Notes: generated by a model from the letters alone, not told the origin. A stretch of 64,000 bases of DNA from Pseudoduganella armeniaca (GCF_003028855.1 NZ_CP028324.1:3596001-3660000), one strand, 5' to 3'. Shown: positions 19,352-29,178, numbered from the stretch's first letter. Numbers and translations: made by a program.

Positions 19352-19978
19352 TCAAGCGCGGGTCGTCAACACCTTGTCGATCAGGCCATATTCCGCGGCC
19401 TCGTCGCCGGACATGAAACGGTCGCGGTCAGTGTCCTTGGCGATCTGGTCGATCGACTGGCCCGTGCGCTCGGCCAGGATGCTGTTCAGGCGATGGCGCA
19501 GGTACAGGATTTCCTTGGCCTGGATCTCGATGTCGGAAGCCTGGCCTTGCGAACCGCCGGACGGCTGGTGAATCATGATGCGCGAGTTCGGCAGCGAGAA
19601 ACGCTTGCCCTTGGCGCCAGCGGCCAGCAGGAAGGCGCCCATCGACGCGGCCATGCCGGTGCACAAGGTCGACACGTCCGGCTTGATGAACTGCATCGTA
19701 TCGAAGATCGCCAGGCCCGCGGAGACGGAACCGCCGGGCGAGTTGATGTACAGCGAGATGTCCTTGTCCGGATTTTCGCTTTCCAGGAACAGCAGCTGGG
19801 CAACGATCAGGTTGGCCATCTGGTCGTTGACGGGACCGACCATGAAGATCACGCGTTCTTTCAGCAGACGCGAGTAGATGTCGTACGAGCGCTCACCGCG
19901 ACCGCTCTGTTCGATCACCATCGGCACCAGGCCGAGCATTTCCGTATCGAGTGCCGGATTACGGTTCATTCCGATCAT
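19352..19978 (-). CDS. clpP: ATP-dependent Clp protease proteolytic subunit
   Basis: A 208-residue serine peptidase forming the ClpXP/ClpAP barrel. The catalytic triad is visible: Ser112 in CTGMAASMGAFLL, His137 in RIMIHQPSGG and Asp186 in DTDRDRF. A short N-terminal propeptide is expected to be removed. The start MIGMNRNPALD at 19978 is used; M4 is an alternative. It is followed by clpX and preceded by tig with 93 bases between. Confidence 0.98.
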   Translation of the reverse strand: MIGMNRNPALDTEMLGLVPMVIEQSGRGERSYDIYSRLLKERVIFMVGPVNDQMANLIVAQLLFLESENPDKDISLYINSPGGSVSAGLAIFDTMQFIKPDVSTLCTGMAASMGAFLLAAGAKGKRFSLPNSRIMIHQPSGGSQGQASDIEIQAKEILYLRHRLNSILAERTGQSIDQIAKDTDRDRFMSGDEAAEYGLIDKVLTTRA

Positions 19979-20071
19979 TCCTTTTCCAATTGAAGCAGCG
20001 CCGGCAGCAGCCAGTTACCACACTACGGTGATACCCATGCTACGGCCGGCGCCGGGATGTAAGGCAGCAGA

Positions 20072-21412
20072 TTAGCCCTGCTGTGCGCTTCCCATCAGTT
20101 CGTCGAACGGGATTTCCTTGGTCGACGTCTTCGACAGGCCCAGAACATAAGTGACGACGTTTTCTTCCAATACAAGGGCTTCCACTTCCGCCAGGCGACG
20201 ACGATCGCTGTAGTAGTACTTCAGCACTTCGCGCGGGTCTTCGTAGCTCTGGGCGAAGTCTTCGATCTGCGCCTTGACCTGCTCAGGCGTTGCCTGCAGG
20301 TTGTTGTCGCCGACCAGCTTCGACAGGATCAGGCCCAGGCGCACGCGGCGCTCGGCCTTGTCCTGGAACAGCTCCGGTGGGAATGGTACATCTTTTACGT
20401 TCATGCCGCGTTGCGCCATGTCCTGGCGGGTCATCTCGGCCAGGCGCTCGGTGTCCTGGGCGATCAGGGCCTGTGGCACGTCCAGCGTGGCCGTCTTGAC
20501 CAGGGCGTCCATCACGGCTTCCTTGTTGCGTGCCTTGACACGGCCCGCCACTTCGCGTTCCAGGTTGACCTTGATGTCCTCGCGCATCTTGGCCAGGTCG
20601 CCATCGGCCACGCCCAGCGATTTGGCGAACTCGGCGTCCACTTCCGGCAGGTGCGCCCATTCCAGCTTCTTCAGCGTGATGGTGAACTCGGCGGTTTTGC
20701 CGGCCACGTCCTTGCCATGGTAGTCCTCTGGGAAGGCCAGCGGGAAGGTCTTCGACTCGCCCACTTTCAGGCCGACGGTCGCGGCTTCGAATTCCGGCAG
20801 CATGCGGCCTTCGCCCAGCACGAACGTGTAGTCGTCGGCTTTGCCGCCTGGGAACTCGACGTCGTCGATCTTGCCGACGAAGTCCACGGTCACGCGGTCG
20901 CCGTTGGCAGCCACGGCTGCGCCGCCGTCGCCATGCTCACCGGCCTCGCCCTTGGTGTGGAAGTGCACGCGCTGCTTGCGCAGGATGTCAATGGTCTTGT
21001 CGATCTCGACGTCGGTGACGTTCGACTTGACGGTTTCGATTTCCACGGCCGACAGGTCGCCGATCTCGACTTCAGGGTAGACTTCGAACGTGGCGTCGAA
21101 GGTCAGCTGGCCTTCCGGTGCGTCCTGCTTCGGCTCGATCTTCGGGAAGCCCGCGACGCGCAGGTTGTTCTCGTTGGCGGCGTCGTTGAATGCACGGCCG
21201 ACCTTGTCGTTCAGCACTTCCGTTTCGATCTGGTAGCCGTACTGCGCCGCGACCATCTTCATCGGCACCTTGCCAGGACGGAAGCCTGGGGCGCGAGCGG
21301 ATTTGGCCTGCACTTTGAGGCGCTTTTCCACTTCGGAACGGACGTCCGACAGCGGGAAGGAAATCGTGATGCGGCGTTCGAGTTTGCCCAAGGTTTCGAC
21401 AGCAGTTGCCAT
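20072..21412 (-). CDS. tig: Trigger factor (ribosome-associated chaperone and prolyl isomerase)
   Basis: A 446-residue chaperone binding nascent chains at the ribosome exit tunnel. It has the N-terminal ribosome-binding domain with the loop GFRPGKVPMKM, the central FKBP-type domain (DRVTVDFVGKIDDVEFPGG, LGEGRMLPEFE) and a helical C-terminal domain. The start at 21412 (MATAVETLGKLERRI) is preferred over an ATG five codons upstream, since homologues begin here. It heads the tig-clpP-clpX-lon set and lies just downstream of tRNA-Leu. Confidence 0.97.
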   Translation of the reverse strand: MATAVETLGKLERRITISFPLSDVRSEVEKRLKVQAKSARAPGFRPGKVPMKMVAAQYGYQIETEVLNDKVGRAFNDAANENNLRVAGFPKIEPKQDAPEGQLTFDATFEVYPEVEIGDLSAVEIETVKSNVTDVEIDKTIDILRKQRVHFHTKGEAGEHGDGGAAVAANGDRVTVDFVGKIDDVEFPGGKADDYTFVLGEGRMLPEFEAATVGLKVGESKTFPLAFPEDYHGKDVAGKTAEFTITLKKLEWAHLPEVDAEFAKSLGVADGDLAKMREDIKVNLEREVAGRVKARNKEAVMDALVKTATLDVPQALIAQDTERLAEMTRQDMAQRGMNVKDVPFPPELFQDKAERRVRLGLILSKLVGDNNLQATPEQVKAQIEDFAQSYEDPREVLKYYYSDRRRLAEVEALVLEENVVTYVLGLSKTSTKEIPFDELMGSAQQG

Positions 21413-21444
21413 GTAAAAATCGTCCAAAAAATGTGAATTCTTGT

Positions 21445-21531
21445 TGGTGCGAGGAGGGGGACTCGAACCCCCACACCATTGCTGGCGTCAGGACCTAAAC
21501 CTGGTGCGTCTACCAATTTCGCCATCCTCGC
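21445..21531 (-). tRNA. tRNA-Leu (TAG)
   Basis: The 87-base gene reads GCGAGGATGGCG on the minus strand. It has the long variable arm typical of leucine tRNAs, acceptor pair GCGAGGA/TCCTCGC, anticodon TAG in the loop TTTAGGT, T-loop GTTCGAGTC, and an encoded ACCA end. It is 32 bases upstream of tig, a common betaproteobacterial arrangement. Confidence 0.96.
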
Positions 21532-21747
21532 GCATCTGACCGCCCGTCATTTCCCGGTCAGTCATCTCCGTATGCAAAAGCAAAGGGCGACCATCAGTGA
21601 AAACGGGTCGCCCTACCCTGCAATTGCTGTAATTGAACAGGGGCTTTCAACTTCAACACGGTATTTTACTGGGTTTTCCCAAGAATGGGGATAGGAATTT
21701 TGGCGTTTCGCCAACTGAGCAATAAAAGCAGCAACCCAAACCGACAG

Positions 21748-21778
21748 CCGGGGTCAGACCCGCCGGGTCTGACCCCGG
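21748..21778. repeat. Perfect GGGGTCAGACCC palindrome downstream of the RND operon
   Basis: Two 15-base arms (CCGGGGTCAGACCCG and its complement) are separated by one base and followed by TTTTCC. It is a family member with the TCAGACCC core, positioned 8 bases after the RND permease stop, where it may stabilise the transcript end. Confidence 0.8.
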
Positions 21779-21785
21779 TTTTCCT

Positions 21786-24700
21786 CTAGCGCACCGGCTT
21801 TTTTACCCGGAACCACGCCGCATACAGCGCGGGCAGGAACAGCAGGGTCAGCGCGGTCGCCAATACCAGCCCGCCCATGATCGCCACCGCCATCGGCCCC
21901 CAGAATACCGAGCGCGACAGCGGGATCATCGCCAGCGCGGCCGCGGCGGCCGTCAGCAGGATCGGCCGGCAACGGCGCACGGCCGATTCGACGATCGCGT
22001 CCCATGGCGCCGCGCCCGCCTTGATGTCCTGCTCGATCTGGTCGACCAGGATCACCGAATTACGGATGATCATGCCGAACAGCGCGATGATGCCCAGGTT
22101 GGCGACGAAGCCGAGCGGGCGGCCCAGCAGCAGCAAGGCGAAAGCGGCGCCGGCTACGCCCAGCGGCCCGGTGAGGAACACCAGGAGCGAGCGCGAGAAA
22201 CTGTGCAGTTGCAGCATCAGCAGCGTGAAGATCAGGAACAGCGCCAGCGGCAGGTTGACGGAAATCGACTGCTCCGCCTCGCCGCTGTCGGACGCGGCGC
22301 CCTTCTCGACGATGCGGTAGCCGGCCGGCAGGCGCGCGCGCAGCGCTTCCAGGCGCGGATTGATCTGGCCCGACACCGTCGGCCCCTGGATGCCCTCGGC
22401 CACGTCGGACTGCACGGTGATCGCCCATTCGCGGCCCAGGCGCCAGACCACGCCCGGCTCCCACACGAAGTGCACCCGGGCCAGCTGCGAGATCGGCACG
22501 GACCTGCCCGATGCCGTCGGCACGTTGGTGTTGTTCAGCGCTTCCATCGTGGCGCGCTCCTCGACCGGCTGGCGCACCTGGATGTCGATCAGGCGGATGC
22601 CTTCGCGGAACTGGCCGACCGTGGTGCCGGACAGGATCGTGTTCGCCACCCGCATCACCGTCTGCGAGGTGACGCCCAGCGCGCGCATCTTGTCCTGGTC
22701 CAGGTCCAGGCGCAGCACCTTGACCGATTCGTTCCAGTTGTCGTTGACGCCCACGGCGTTCGGGTTGGCGCGCATGATGTCCTTGACCTGGTCAGCAATA
22801 GCCCGCACCTTCTCGACCTCGGTGCCGGTCACGCGGAACTGCACCGGGTACGGCACCGGCGGCCCGTTCGGCAGCAACTTGACGCGCCCGCGCACCTCCG
22901 GGAAGTCGGTCTTGAACACCTGGGTGATCTTCTTGTACAACGCCGCGCGCGCCGCCAGGTCCTTCGGCAGCACGACGATCTGCGACACGTTCGACTGCGG
23001 GAAGATCTGGTCCAGCGGCAGGTAGAAGCGCGGGCTGCCGGTGCCGACATAGCTCGTCACGCTCTCCACGCCCGGCTGGGCGCGGATGAAGGCCTCGAAT
23101 TTCTTCACCTGGGCCTCGTTGGCGGCAAACGCCGTGCCTTCCGGCGACCACATCTCCACCATCAGCTCCGGCCGCGACGAATCGGGGAAGAACTGCTTCT
23201 CGATGAAATTGAAGCCGTAGATGCCCAGCGCGAACACCAGCAAGGTGGCGCCGATCGTCACCTTGCGCCATTCGACGCACCAGGTGACGACGGCGCGGAA
23301 GCGCCGGAAGCCCGGTGTGTCGAACACGTCGTGGCCATGCTCGCCTTCCGCATGCGGCTTGACCTTCAACAGGATGTAGCCGATGTAGGGCGTGAACATC
23401 ACCGCCACCACCCACGACGTGATCAGCGCGATCGCGTTCACCGAGAACAGCGAGAACGTGTATTCGCCGGCGGCCGACTTGGCCAGGCCGATCGGCAGGA
23501 AGCCGGCCACGGTGATCAGGGTCCCGGTCAGCATCGGCAGCGCGGTGGAGGTGTACGCATAGGTCGCCGCCTCGAAGCGCGACAGCCCCTCCTCCATCTT
23601 CCGCACCATCATCTCGACGGCGATGATGGCGTCGTCCACCAGCAGGCCCAGGGCGATGATCAGCGCGCCCAGCGAGATCTTGTGCAGGTCGATGTCGAGC
23701 ATGCGCATGAACAGGAACGTCACCGCCAGCACCAGCGGGATCGTCAACGCCACCACCAGGCCGGGGCGCACGTCCAGGCGCAGCTTCGGCTTGGTGTGCA
23801 GGCCCAGCGCGACGAAGCTGACGGCCAGCACGATCAGCACGGCCTCGATCAAGGTACGCACGAATTCGCCGACGGAGGCCGTGACGGCCTGCGGCTGGTT
23901 CGACACCCGTTCCAGCTCGATGCCGACCGGCAGCTTGCCCTTCAGCTGCGACACCGTCGCCTCCATCGCACGACCGAGCTCGATGATATTGCCGCCCTTC
24001 TCCATCGATACGCCCAGGCCGATCACCTCCTTGCCGTTGAAGCGCATCTTGTCCGACGGCGGGTCCTCGTAGCCGCGCTTGACCTTGGCGAAGTCGCCCA
24101 GGCGGAACGTGGTGCCGTTGGCGCGCAGCTCCAGGTTTTCCAGGTCCTTGACGGTCACCAGCGCGCCGGTGACGCGCACCTGCAGGTTATCGGTCGGCGT
24201 CACCAGCGTGCCGGTCGACTCGACGCTGTTCTGGGCGGCGATCTGGCTGACGATCTGGTCGAACGAGATGCCCAGCTGGGCGAACTTCTGGTGCGAGAAC
24301 TCGATCGTGAGCTTCTCGTCCTGCACGCCGAACAGCTCGACCTTCGACACCTTCGGTACCGCCAGCAGCTGCTGGCGCACGAAGTCGGCGTAGTCCTTCA
24401 TCTGCGCATAGGTGAAGCCGTCGCCGGACAGCGCGAAGATGGAGCCGTAGGTGTCGCCGAATTCGTCGTTGAACACGGGCCCCTGCACGCCGGCCGGCAG
24501 GGTGTTGCGGATGTCGCCGATCTTCTTGCGCACCTGGTACCACGAAGCCGCCGTTTCCTTCGGCGGCGTCGATTCGCGCAGGTTCAGGATGATCAGCGTC
24601 TGGCCCGGCTTGGAGTAGCTGCTGATCTCGTCGATGTACGGCGTCTCCTGCAGCTTCTTTTCCAGCTTGTCCGTGACCTGGTCGGCCATCTGCAGCGCCG

Positions 24701-24872
24701 TGGCGCCGGGCCAGAACGCCTGCACCACCATGGCGCGGAAGGTGAACGGCGGATCCTCGTCCTGGCCCAGGTTCTTGTAGCTCAGCATGCCGCCGATCAG
24801 CATCACGGCGATCAGGTAGCGCGTCAGCGGGATGTGCTCCAGCGCCCAGCGCGACAGGTTGAAGTCCTTCAT
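21786..24872 (-). CDS. RND efflux transporter permease (AcrB-like)
   Basis: A 1028-residue inner-membrane proton-driven pump with 12 predicted transmembrane helices and two large periplasmic loops. It begins MKDFNLSRWALEHIPLTRYL with TM1 LIAVMLIGGMLS. TM4 carries the proton-relay pair in LGLLVDDAIIAVEMM. The second half restarts near WRKVTIGATLLVFALGIY and ends FLPALYAAWFRVKKPVR. Unlike drug pumps of the AcrB type, the N-terminus is of the group often found with simple lipoprotein adaptors and TetR or TolC partners. Substrate is unknown. Its start overlaps the stop of the adaptor gene by 4 bases (ATGA), so the two are coupled. No TolC-like outer-membrane gene is adjacent. Confidence 0.93.
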   Translation of the reverse strand: MKDFNLSRWALEHIPLTRYLIAVMLIGGMLSYKNLGQDEDPPFTFRAMVVQAFWPGATALQMADQVTDKLEKKLQETPYIDEISSYSKPGQTLIILNLRESTPPKETAASWYQVRKKIGDIRNTLPAGVQGPVFNDEFGDTYGSIFALSGDGFTYAQMKDYADFVRQQLLAVPKVSKVELFGVQDEKLTIEFSHQKFAQLGISFDQIVSQIAAQNSVESTGTLVTPTDNLQVRVTGALVTVKDLENLELRANGTTFRLGDFAKVKRGYEDPPSDKMRFNGKEVIGLGVSMEKGGNIIELGRAMEATVSQLKGKLPVGIELERVSNQPQAVTASVGEFVRTLIEAVLIVLAVSFVALGLHTKPKLRLDVRPGLVVALTIPLVLAVTFLFMRMLDIDLHKISLGALIIALGLLVDDAIIAVEMMVRKMEEGLSRFEAATYAYTSTALPMLTGTLITVAGFLPIGLAKSAAGEYTFSLFSVNAIALITSWVVAVMFTPYIGYILLKVKPHAEGEHGHDVFDTPGFRRFRAVVTWCVEWRKVTIGATLLVFALGIYGFNFIEKQFFPDSSRPELMVEMWSPEGTAFAANEAQVKKFEAFIRAQPGVESVTSYVGTGSPRFYLPLDQIFPQSNVSQIVVLPKDLAARAALYKKITQVFKTDFPEVRGRVKLLPNGPPVPYPVQFRVTGTEVEKVRAIADQVKDIMRANPNAVGVNDNWNESVKVLRLDLDQDKMRALGVTSQTVMRVANTILSGTTVGQFREGIRLIDIQVRQPVEERATMEALNNTNVPTASGRSVPISQLARVHFVWEPGVVWRLGREWAITVQSDVAEGIQGPTVSGQINPRLEALRARLPAGYRIVEKGAASDSGEAEQSISVNLPLALFLIFTLLMLQLHSFSRSLLVFLTGPLGVAGAAFALLLLGRPLGFVANLGIIALFGMIIRNSVILVDQIEQDIKAGAAPWDAIVESAVRRCRPILLTAAAAALAMIPLSRSVFWGPMAVAIMGGLVLATALTLLFLPALYAAWFRVKKPVR

Positions 24873-25939
24873 TTGGCGGCCGCCTTCGGTACATCGTCAC
24901 CCAGGATCGTGACCTTCTGACCGGGTTTGAGCAAGTGCACGCCGGCGGTGACGACGGTCTGGCCGGCCTTCAGGCCGCTGGCGACGATCAGCTCGTTGCC
25001 GTCGGCGCCCGCCACCGTGACGGGCACCAGCTTGACCACGCCCTGCTCGACGGTCCACACCGACGTGGCGTTCTTCTCGTGGTACAGCGCCGACAGCGGC
25101 ACCTTGATGCGCGGCTCGGCCGAATGCGATTCGAACTGGGCGACGGCCGTCATGCCCAGCTTGGCGCTCGTCATCTCGGGCGGCAGGCTGACCTTGAACG
25201 CATAGGTGCGGGTGGCGGCATCGGCCACCGGGGCCACCTCGCGGATCTTGCCGGTAAACGGATGCTCGGGATCGGCCCACAGGCGCACCTTGACGGTGGC
25301 CAGCTTGCGCAGCTCGTCCACCTTGTCCTCCGGGACGCCGAACACGATTTCCTTCTCGTCCGTGCGCGCCACCCGCACGACCGGCGTGCCGGCGGCCACC
25401 ACCTGGCCGGCTTCGGCGTCGATCGCCGTGACCACGCCATCGATATCCGCTGTCAGGCTGGCATAGCCGGCTTGGTTCGACTGCGCGCGGTACAGCGCCC
25501 GCGCGGCCTCCACATTGGCCTGCGCAGATTGATAGGCCGACTCGCGCTGGTCCAGCACCGCCTGGCTGACGAAGTTCTGGCGGCGCAGCTCGCGGTAGCG
25601 CTTCAGCTCCGCGTCGGCCAGGTCGCGGCTGGTCTCGGCCGCGCGCAGCGACGCCTGCGCCTGCGCCTGCGACAACTGCAGGTCCTGCGGGTCCAGCTGC
25701 ATCAACACCTGGCCCTTCTTCACCGTGCTGCCCACTTCCACCTTGCGCGCGACGATCTTGCCCGGCACGCGGAATCCCAGGCGCGACTCGTAACGGGCGC
25801 GCACCTCGCCGGAAAATTCGGCCGCCACGTCGACCGTGGCGCCGGCCAGCACGACGGCGCGCACGGGACGGATGTCTTCCGTCTTCTCGGCCGGCTTGGA
25901 GCAGGCCGCCAGCAGCGCCGCGACGGCCAGCAGCATCAT
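24869..25939 (-). CDS. RND efflux membrane-fusion protein (lipoprotein adaptor)
   Basis: A 356-residue periplasmic adaptor of the AcrA/HlyD type. A lipobox LLAACSKP near the N-terminus predicts a lipid anchor. Then come the barrel-sandwich half GFRVPGKIVARKVEVGSTVKKGQ, a coiled-coil hairpin (SQAQAQASLRAAETSRDLAD) and the beta-barrel domain. The ATG at 25939 gives MMLLAVAALLAAC, a signal without a basic residue. A GTG about 22 bases upstream, placed after AAGGAGAGAG, would give VYVLKSP and join this frame if one C of the CCCC run at 25940-25943 were missing, so the true start is probably that GTG. Confidence 0.9.
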   Translation of the reverse strand: MMLLAVAALLAACSKPAEKTEDIRPVRAVVLAGATVDVAAEFSGEVRARYESRLGFRVPGKIVARKVEVGSTVKKGQVLMQLDPQDLQLSQAQAQASLRAAETSRDLADAELKRYRELRRQNFVSQAVLDQRESAYQSAQANVEAARALYRAQSNQAGYASLTADIDGVVTAIDAEAGQVVAAGTPVVRVARTDEKEIVFGVPEDKVDELRKLATVKVRLWADPEHPFTGKIREVAPVADAATRTYAFKVSLPPEMTSAKLGMTAVAQFESHSAEPRIKVPLSALYHEKNATSVWTVEQGVVKLVPVTVAGADGNELIVASGLKAGQTVVTAGVHLLKPGQKVTILGDDVPKAAAK

Positions 25940-26052
25940 GGGGACTTCAGGACATACACATCTCTCTCCTTCACTTCTTGGCGCGGGAGCCACGCTCCCG
26001 CATCTGAATTGCGGCGGTAACAAAATGCCACTATGATGGCAGCCTCAAAATT

Positions 26053-26120
26053 AATGACTTTCCGTTAAGTTAAAAATTATAGTCGCGGTGGCATCTTTTT
26101 AAAATGACTTTGGCGTCATT
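26053..26120. promoter_or_regulatory. Possible operators between the RND operon and hpnC
   Basis: The motif AATGACTTT occurs at 26053 and again at 26103. The second copy is half of the inverted repeat AATGAC-TTTGGC-GTCATT (26103-26120), and the first is followed by CCGTTAA. The segment is AT-rich relative to its surroundings and contains TTAAAAATTATAG, a plausible promoter. Either the divergent RND operon or hpnC could be the target. No regulator gene is adjacent. Confidence 0.4.
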
Positions 26121-26150
26121 TATTTCGAGCGCCCGCACTACCGGATCCTT

Positions 26151-26969
26151 ATGCCCGTCGAGCACTACGAAAACTTCCCCGTCGCCTCCCTGCTGCTGCC
26201 GCAACGGCTGATTCCCGCCGTCGAGGCGATCTACGCCTTTGCCCGCAGCGCCGACGATATCGCCGACGAAGGCGACGCCACCCCGGCCGAGCGCCTGGCC
26301 GCGCTGCGCGACTACGAGACGGCGCTGGTCTACATCGAACTGGGCCGCGGTGCCCTGCCCCCGCTGTTCCAGCGCCTGGCCCGGATCATCCGCACGCACG
26401 ACCTGCCTTTGCGACCCTTCCACGACCTGCTGTCGGCCTTCCGCCAGGACATCGCCGTCACACGCTACCAGACCTACGAGGAGCTGCTGGACTACTGCGC
26501 CCGCTCGGCCAACCCGGTCGGCGTGCTGATGCTGCACCTGTATGGCGCCGCCAGCGCAGAAAACGTGCGCGACTCCAATGCGATCTGCTCGGCACTCCAG
26601 CTGATCAACTTCCTGCAGGACGTGGCGATCGACGAAGCCAAGGAACGCATCTATATCCCGATGGAGGACCTGGCCCGCTTCGCCGTGCCGCCGGCGCAGA
26701 TGGCGGCGCCCGAAGCACGGGGCAAATGGCGCGCCTTGATGCGTTTCGAGGTGCAGCGGGCACGCGAGCTGATGCTGTCCGGCGCGCCGCTGGCACTGCG
26801 GCTGCCGGGCCGGATCGGTTTCGAACTGCGGCTGGTGGTGCAAGGGGGACTGCGCATTCTGGAGGCGATCGAGGAGGTCGACTACGACGTGTTCCGGCGC
26901 CGCCCGCAGCTGGGCCGGGCCGACTGGATCCGGCTTTTTTGGCGGGCGTTGCGGATGAGACGGGGCTGA
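26151..26969 (+). CDS. hpnC: Hydroxysqualene synthase
   Basis: A 272-residue squalene/phytoene synthase-family enzyme acting after HpnD: it turns presqualene diphosphate into hydroxysqualene. The first aspartate-rich motif is SADDIADEGD and the second is FLQDVAIDEAKERIYIP. The aromatic YAFARSADD context is typical. The start MPVEHYENFPVASLLLP at 26151 matches HpnC N-termini. It is the first gene of hpnC-hpnD-hpnE, with 57 bases to hpnD. Confidence 0.94.
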   Translation: MPVEHYENFPVASLLLPQRLIPAVEAIYAFARSADDIADEGDATPAERLAALRDYETALVYIELGRGALPPLFQRLARIIRTHDLPLRPFHDLLSAFRQDIAVTRYQTYEELLDYCARSANPVGVLMLHLYGAASAENVRDSNAICSALQLINFLQDVAIDEAKERIYIPMEDLARFAVPPAQMAAPEARGKWRALMRFEVQRARELMLSGAPLALRLPGRIGFELRLVVQGGLRILEAIEEVDYDVFRRRPQLGRADWIRLFWRALRMRRG

Positions 26970-27026
26970 TGGGGCCGTTGCCTATAGAATAGCGGCTTTT
27001 CAGCTTCACTCAGACACCATAATAAT

Positions 27027-27860
27027 ATGTCTCCCGACGAATACTGCCAGCAGAAGGCCGCCCAAAGCGGCTCCAGTTTCTATTACAGCTTCCTGTTCCT
27101 GCCGCCCGAACGCCGCCGCGCGATCACGGCGCTGTATGCCTTCTGCCGCGAAGTGGACGACACCGTCGACGAGACCAGCGACGAATCGCTGGCCCGCATC
27201 AAGCTGGCCTGGTGGCGCACGGAAGTGGGCGCCATGTATGAAGGCAAGCCGACCCACCCCGTCACCAAGGCGCTGCATCCCTTCCTCGACACCTATACGC
27301 TGAAACAGGAACACCTGCACGCCATCATCGACGGCATGGAAATGGACCTGAACCAGACCCGCTACCTCGATTACGCCGGCCTGACCAAATACTGCTGGCA
27401 CGTGGCCAGCGTGGTCGGCATCCTGTCGGCCAGCATTTTCGGCGCGACCCGGCCGGAAACGCTGCGCTATGCGGAAAAGCTGGGCCATGCGTTCCAGCTG
27501 ACGAACATCATCCGCGACGTCGGCGAGGATGCGCGCAAGGGCCGCATCTACCTGCCGATCAACGAGCTGCAGCAGTTCAACGTGACGGCCGCCGACCTGC
27601 TCAACGCCCGCCACACGGAGAACTTCAGCAAATTGATGGCGTTCCAGGCCGAGCGCGCCCAGCGCGCGTACGACGAGGCCTTCGCCCTGCTGCCCAAGGA
27701 AGACCGGCGCGCCCAGCGCCCCGGCCTGATCATGGCCGCGATCTACCGCACCCTGCTGGACGAAATCCAGCGCGACGGCTACCACGTGCTGACCCAGCGC
27801 ATCTCGCTGACGCCGCTGCGCAAGCTGTGGCTGGCCTGGAAGACGTGGGTGCGCAGCTGA
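27027..27860 (+). CDS. hpnD: Presqualene diphosphate synthase
   Basis: A 277-residue enzyme condensing two farnesyl diphosphates to presqualene diphosphate. It has the first motif CREVDDTVDE and second motif NIIRDVGEDARKGRIYLP, and an N-terminus MSPDEYCQQKAAQSGSSFYY typical of HpnD. Product goes to HpnC and then HpnE to make squalene for hopanoids. It is closely followed by hpnE (13 bases). The squalene-hopene cyclase gene is not in the window. Confidence 0.95.
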   Translation: MSPDEYCQQKAAQSGSSFYYSFLFLPPERRRAITALYAFCREVDDTVDETSDESLARIKLAWWRTEVGAMYEGKPTHPVTKALHPFLDTYTLKQEHLHAIIDGMEMDLNQTRYLDYAGLTKYCWHVASVVGILSASIFGATRPETLRYAEKLGHAFQLTNIIRDVGEDARKGRIYLPINELQQFNVTAADLLNARHTENFSKLMAFQAERAQRAYDEAFALLPKEDRRAQRPGLIMAAIYRTLLDEIQRDGYHVLTQRISLTPLRKLWLAWKTWVRS

Positions 27861-27873
27861 TGCGCGCCACCGC

Positions 27874-29178
27874 ATGACGTCGTCCATTGCCGTCGTCGGC
27901 GCTGGCTGGGCCGGCTGCGCCGCCGCCGTCGAGCTGGCGCGTCGCGGCGCCCGGGTCACGCTGTTCGAAGCCGCGCGCACCCTGGGCGGACGCGCCCGCC
28001 GCATCGAGCAGGCCGGCCGCACCCTCGACAACGGCCAGCACATCCTGCTGGGCGCCTACGACCAGACCTTGCGCCTGCTGGCCACCGTCGGCGTCGACCG
28101 GCGCCAGGCCTTCCTCACCTTGCCGCTGCAGATGCGCTACCCGCCGGGGCGCGGCGGCATGGACTTCGTCGCCCCGCGCCTGCCCGCGCCGCTGCACCTG
28201 GCCGTGGCGCTGCTGCGTGCCGAGGGACTGGACCGGGCCGACAAGCTGGCGATGGCGCGCTTTTCCACCACCGCGCGCTGGCTGGGCTGGCGCCTCGACA
28301 CCGATTGCAGCGTGGCCGAGCTGCTGGCCCGCTACGACCAGACCGAACGGCTGTACCGCCTGATGTGGCGGCCGCTGTGCCTGGCCGCGCTGAATACCGC
28401 GCCCGAACACGCCTCCGCCAACGTATTCCTGGCCGTGCTGCGCGACAGCCTGGGTGCCGGCCGCGCCGCCTCCGACATGCTGCTGCCGCGCGGCGACCTG
28501 TCCGCGCTGTTCCCGGACGCCGCGGCGCGTTGGCTGGCCAGTCACGGCGCCAGCGTGCATACCGGCGCGCGGATCGACGCGCTGGTGCCCGAGGGTGGCG
28601 GCTGGCGCGTGGGCGAAGACCGGTTCGACGGCGTGGTACTGGCGGTGGCGCCCGCCATGGCGGCCGGCCTGGTCACGCCATTGCCCGACAGCGCGGCCCT
28701 GGCGGCCAGCCTGCAGGCCCTGGCGCCCGAGCCGATCGCCACCTGCTACCTGCAATACGACCCGGCCACGCGCCTGGCGCAGCCGTTCTTCGCGCTGGAA
28801 GACCACGCGGCCGCCGGCCGCTGGGGCCAGTTCGTGTTCGACCGCGGCCAGCTGGACCACGCCCAAGCCGGCCTGCTGGCCGTGATCGTCAGCGCGGCCG
28901 GCGCCGCCGCCGCGCTGCCCCGGCAGGAATTGGCGGACGCCATCGCGGCCCAGCTGACAGCCGATTTCGGCCTGGCGGCCCCCGCCTGGACCACCGTGGT
29001 GACGGAAAAACGCGCCACCCATGCCAGCACGCCCGGCCTGGCGCGGCCCGCCAACGCCACGCCCTGGCCCGGCCTGGCGCTGGCCGGCGACTACACGGCC
29101 GGCGAGTATCCCGCCACGCTGGAGATGGCCGTGCGCAGCGGCCTGGCCGCCGCCGCCCTGCTGAACGGGCGGCGCTGA
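27874..29178 (+). CDS. hpnE: Hydroxysqualene dehydroxylase (FAD amine-oxidase family)
   Basis: A 434-residue flavoenzyme that reduces hydroxysqualene to squalene. The N-terminal dinucleotide fold is IAVVGAGWAGCAAAVELARRG, with the second motif LGGRARRIEQAG and NGQHILLGAY typical of HpnE. The FAD C-terminal motif is LALAGDYTAGEYPATLEMAVRSG (read in two overlapping parts). It completes the three-step HpnCDE route in an apparent operon. Confidence 0.93.
   Translation: MTSSIAVVGAGWAGCAAAVELARRGARVTLFEAARTLGGRARRIEQAGRTLDNGQHILLGAYDQTLRLLATVGVDRRQAFLTLPLQMRYPPGRGGMDFVAPRLPAPLHLAVALLRAEGLDRADKLAMARFSTTARWLGWRLDTDCSVAELLARYDQTERLYRLMWRPLCLAALNTAPEHASANVFLAVLRDSLGAGRAASDMLLPRGDLSALFPDAAARWLASHGASVHTGARIDALVPEGGGWRVGEDRFDGVVLAVAPAMAAGLVTPLPDSAALAASLQALAPEPIATCYLQYDPATRLAQPFFALEDHAAAGRWGQFVFDRGQLDHAQAGLLAVIVSAAGAAAALPRQELADAIAAQLTADFGLAAPAWTTVVTEKRATHASTPGLARPANATPWPGLALAGDYTAGEYPATLEMAVRSGLAAAALLNGRR

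Noticed and set aside
22203..24920. 905-codon open frame antisense to the RND permease
   Set aside because: Low-complexity His/Arg/Gln-rich translation, no start signal; the opposite strand is a clear RND pump.
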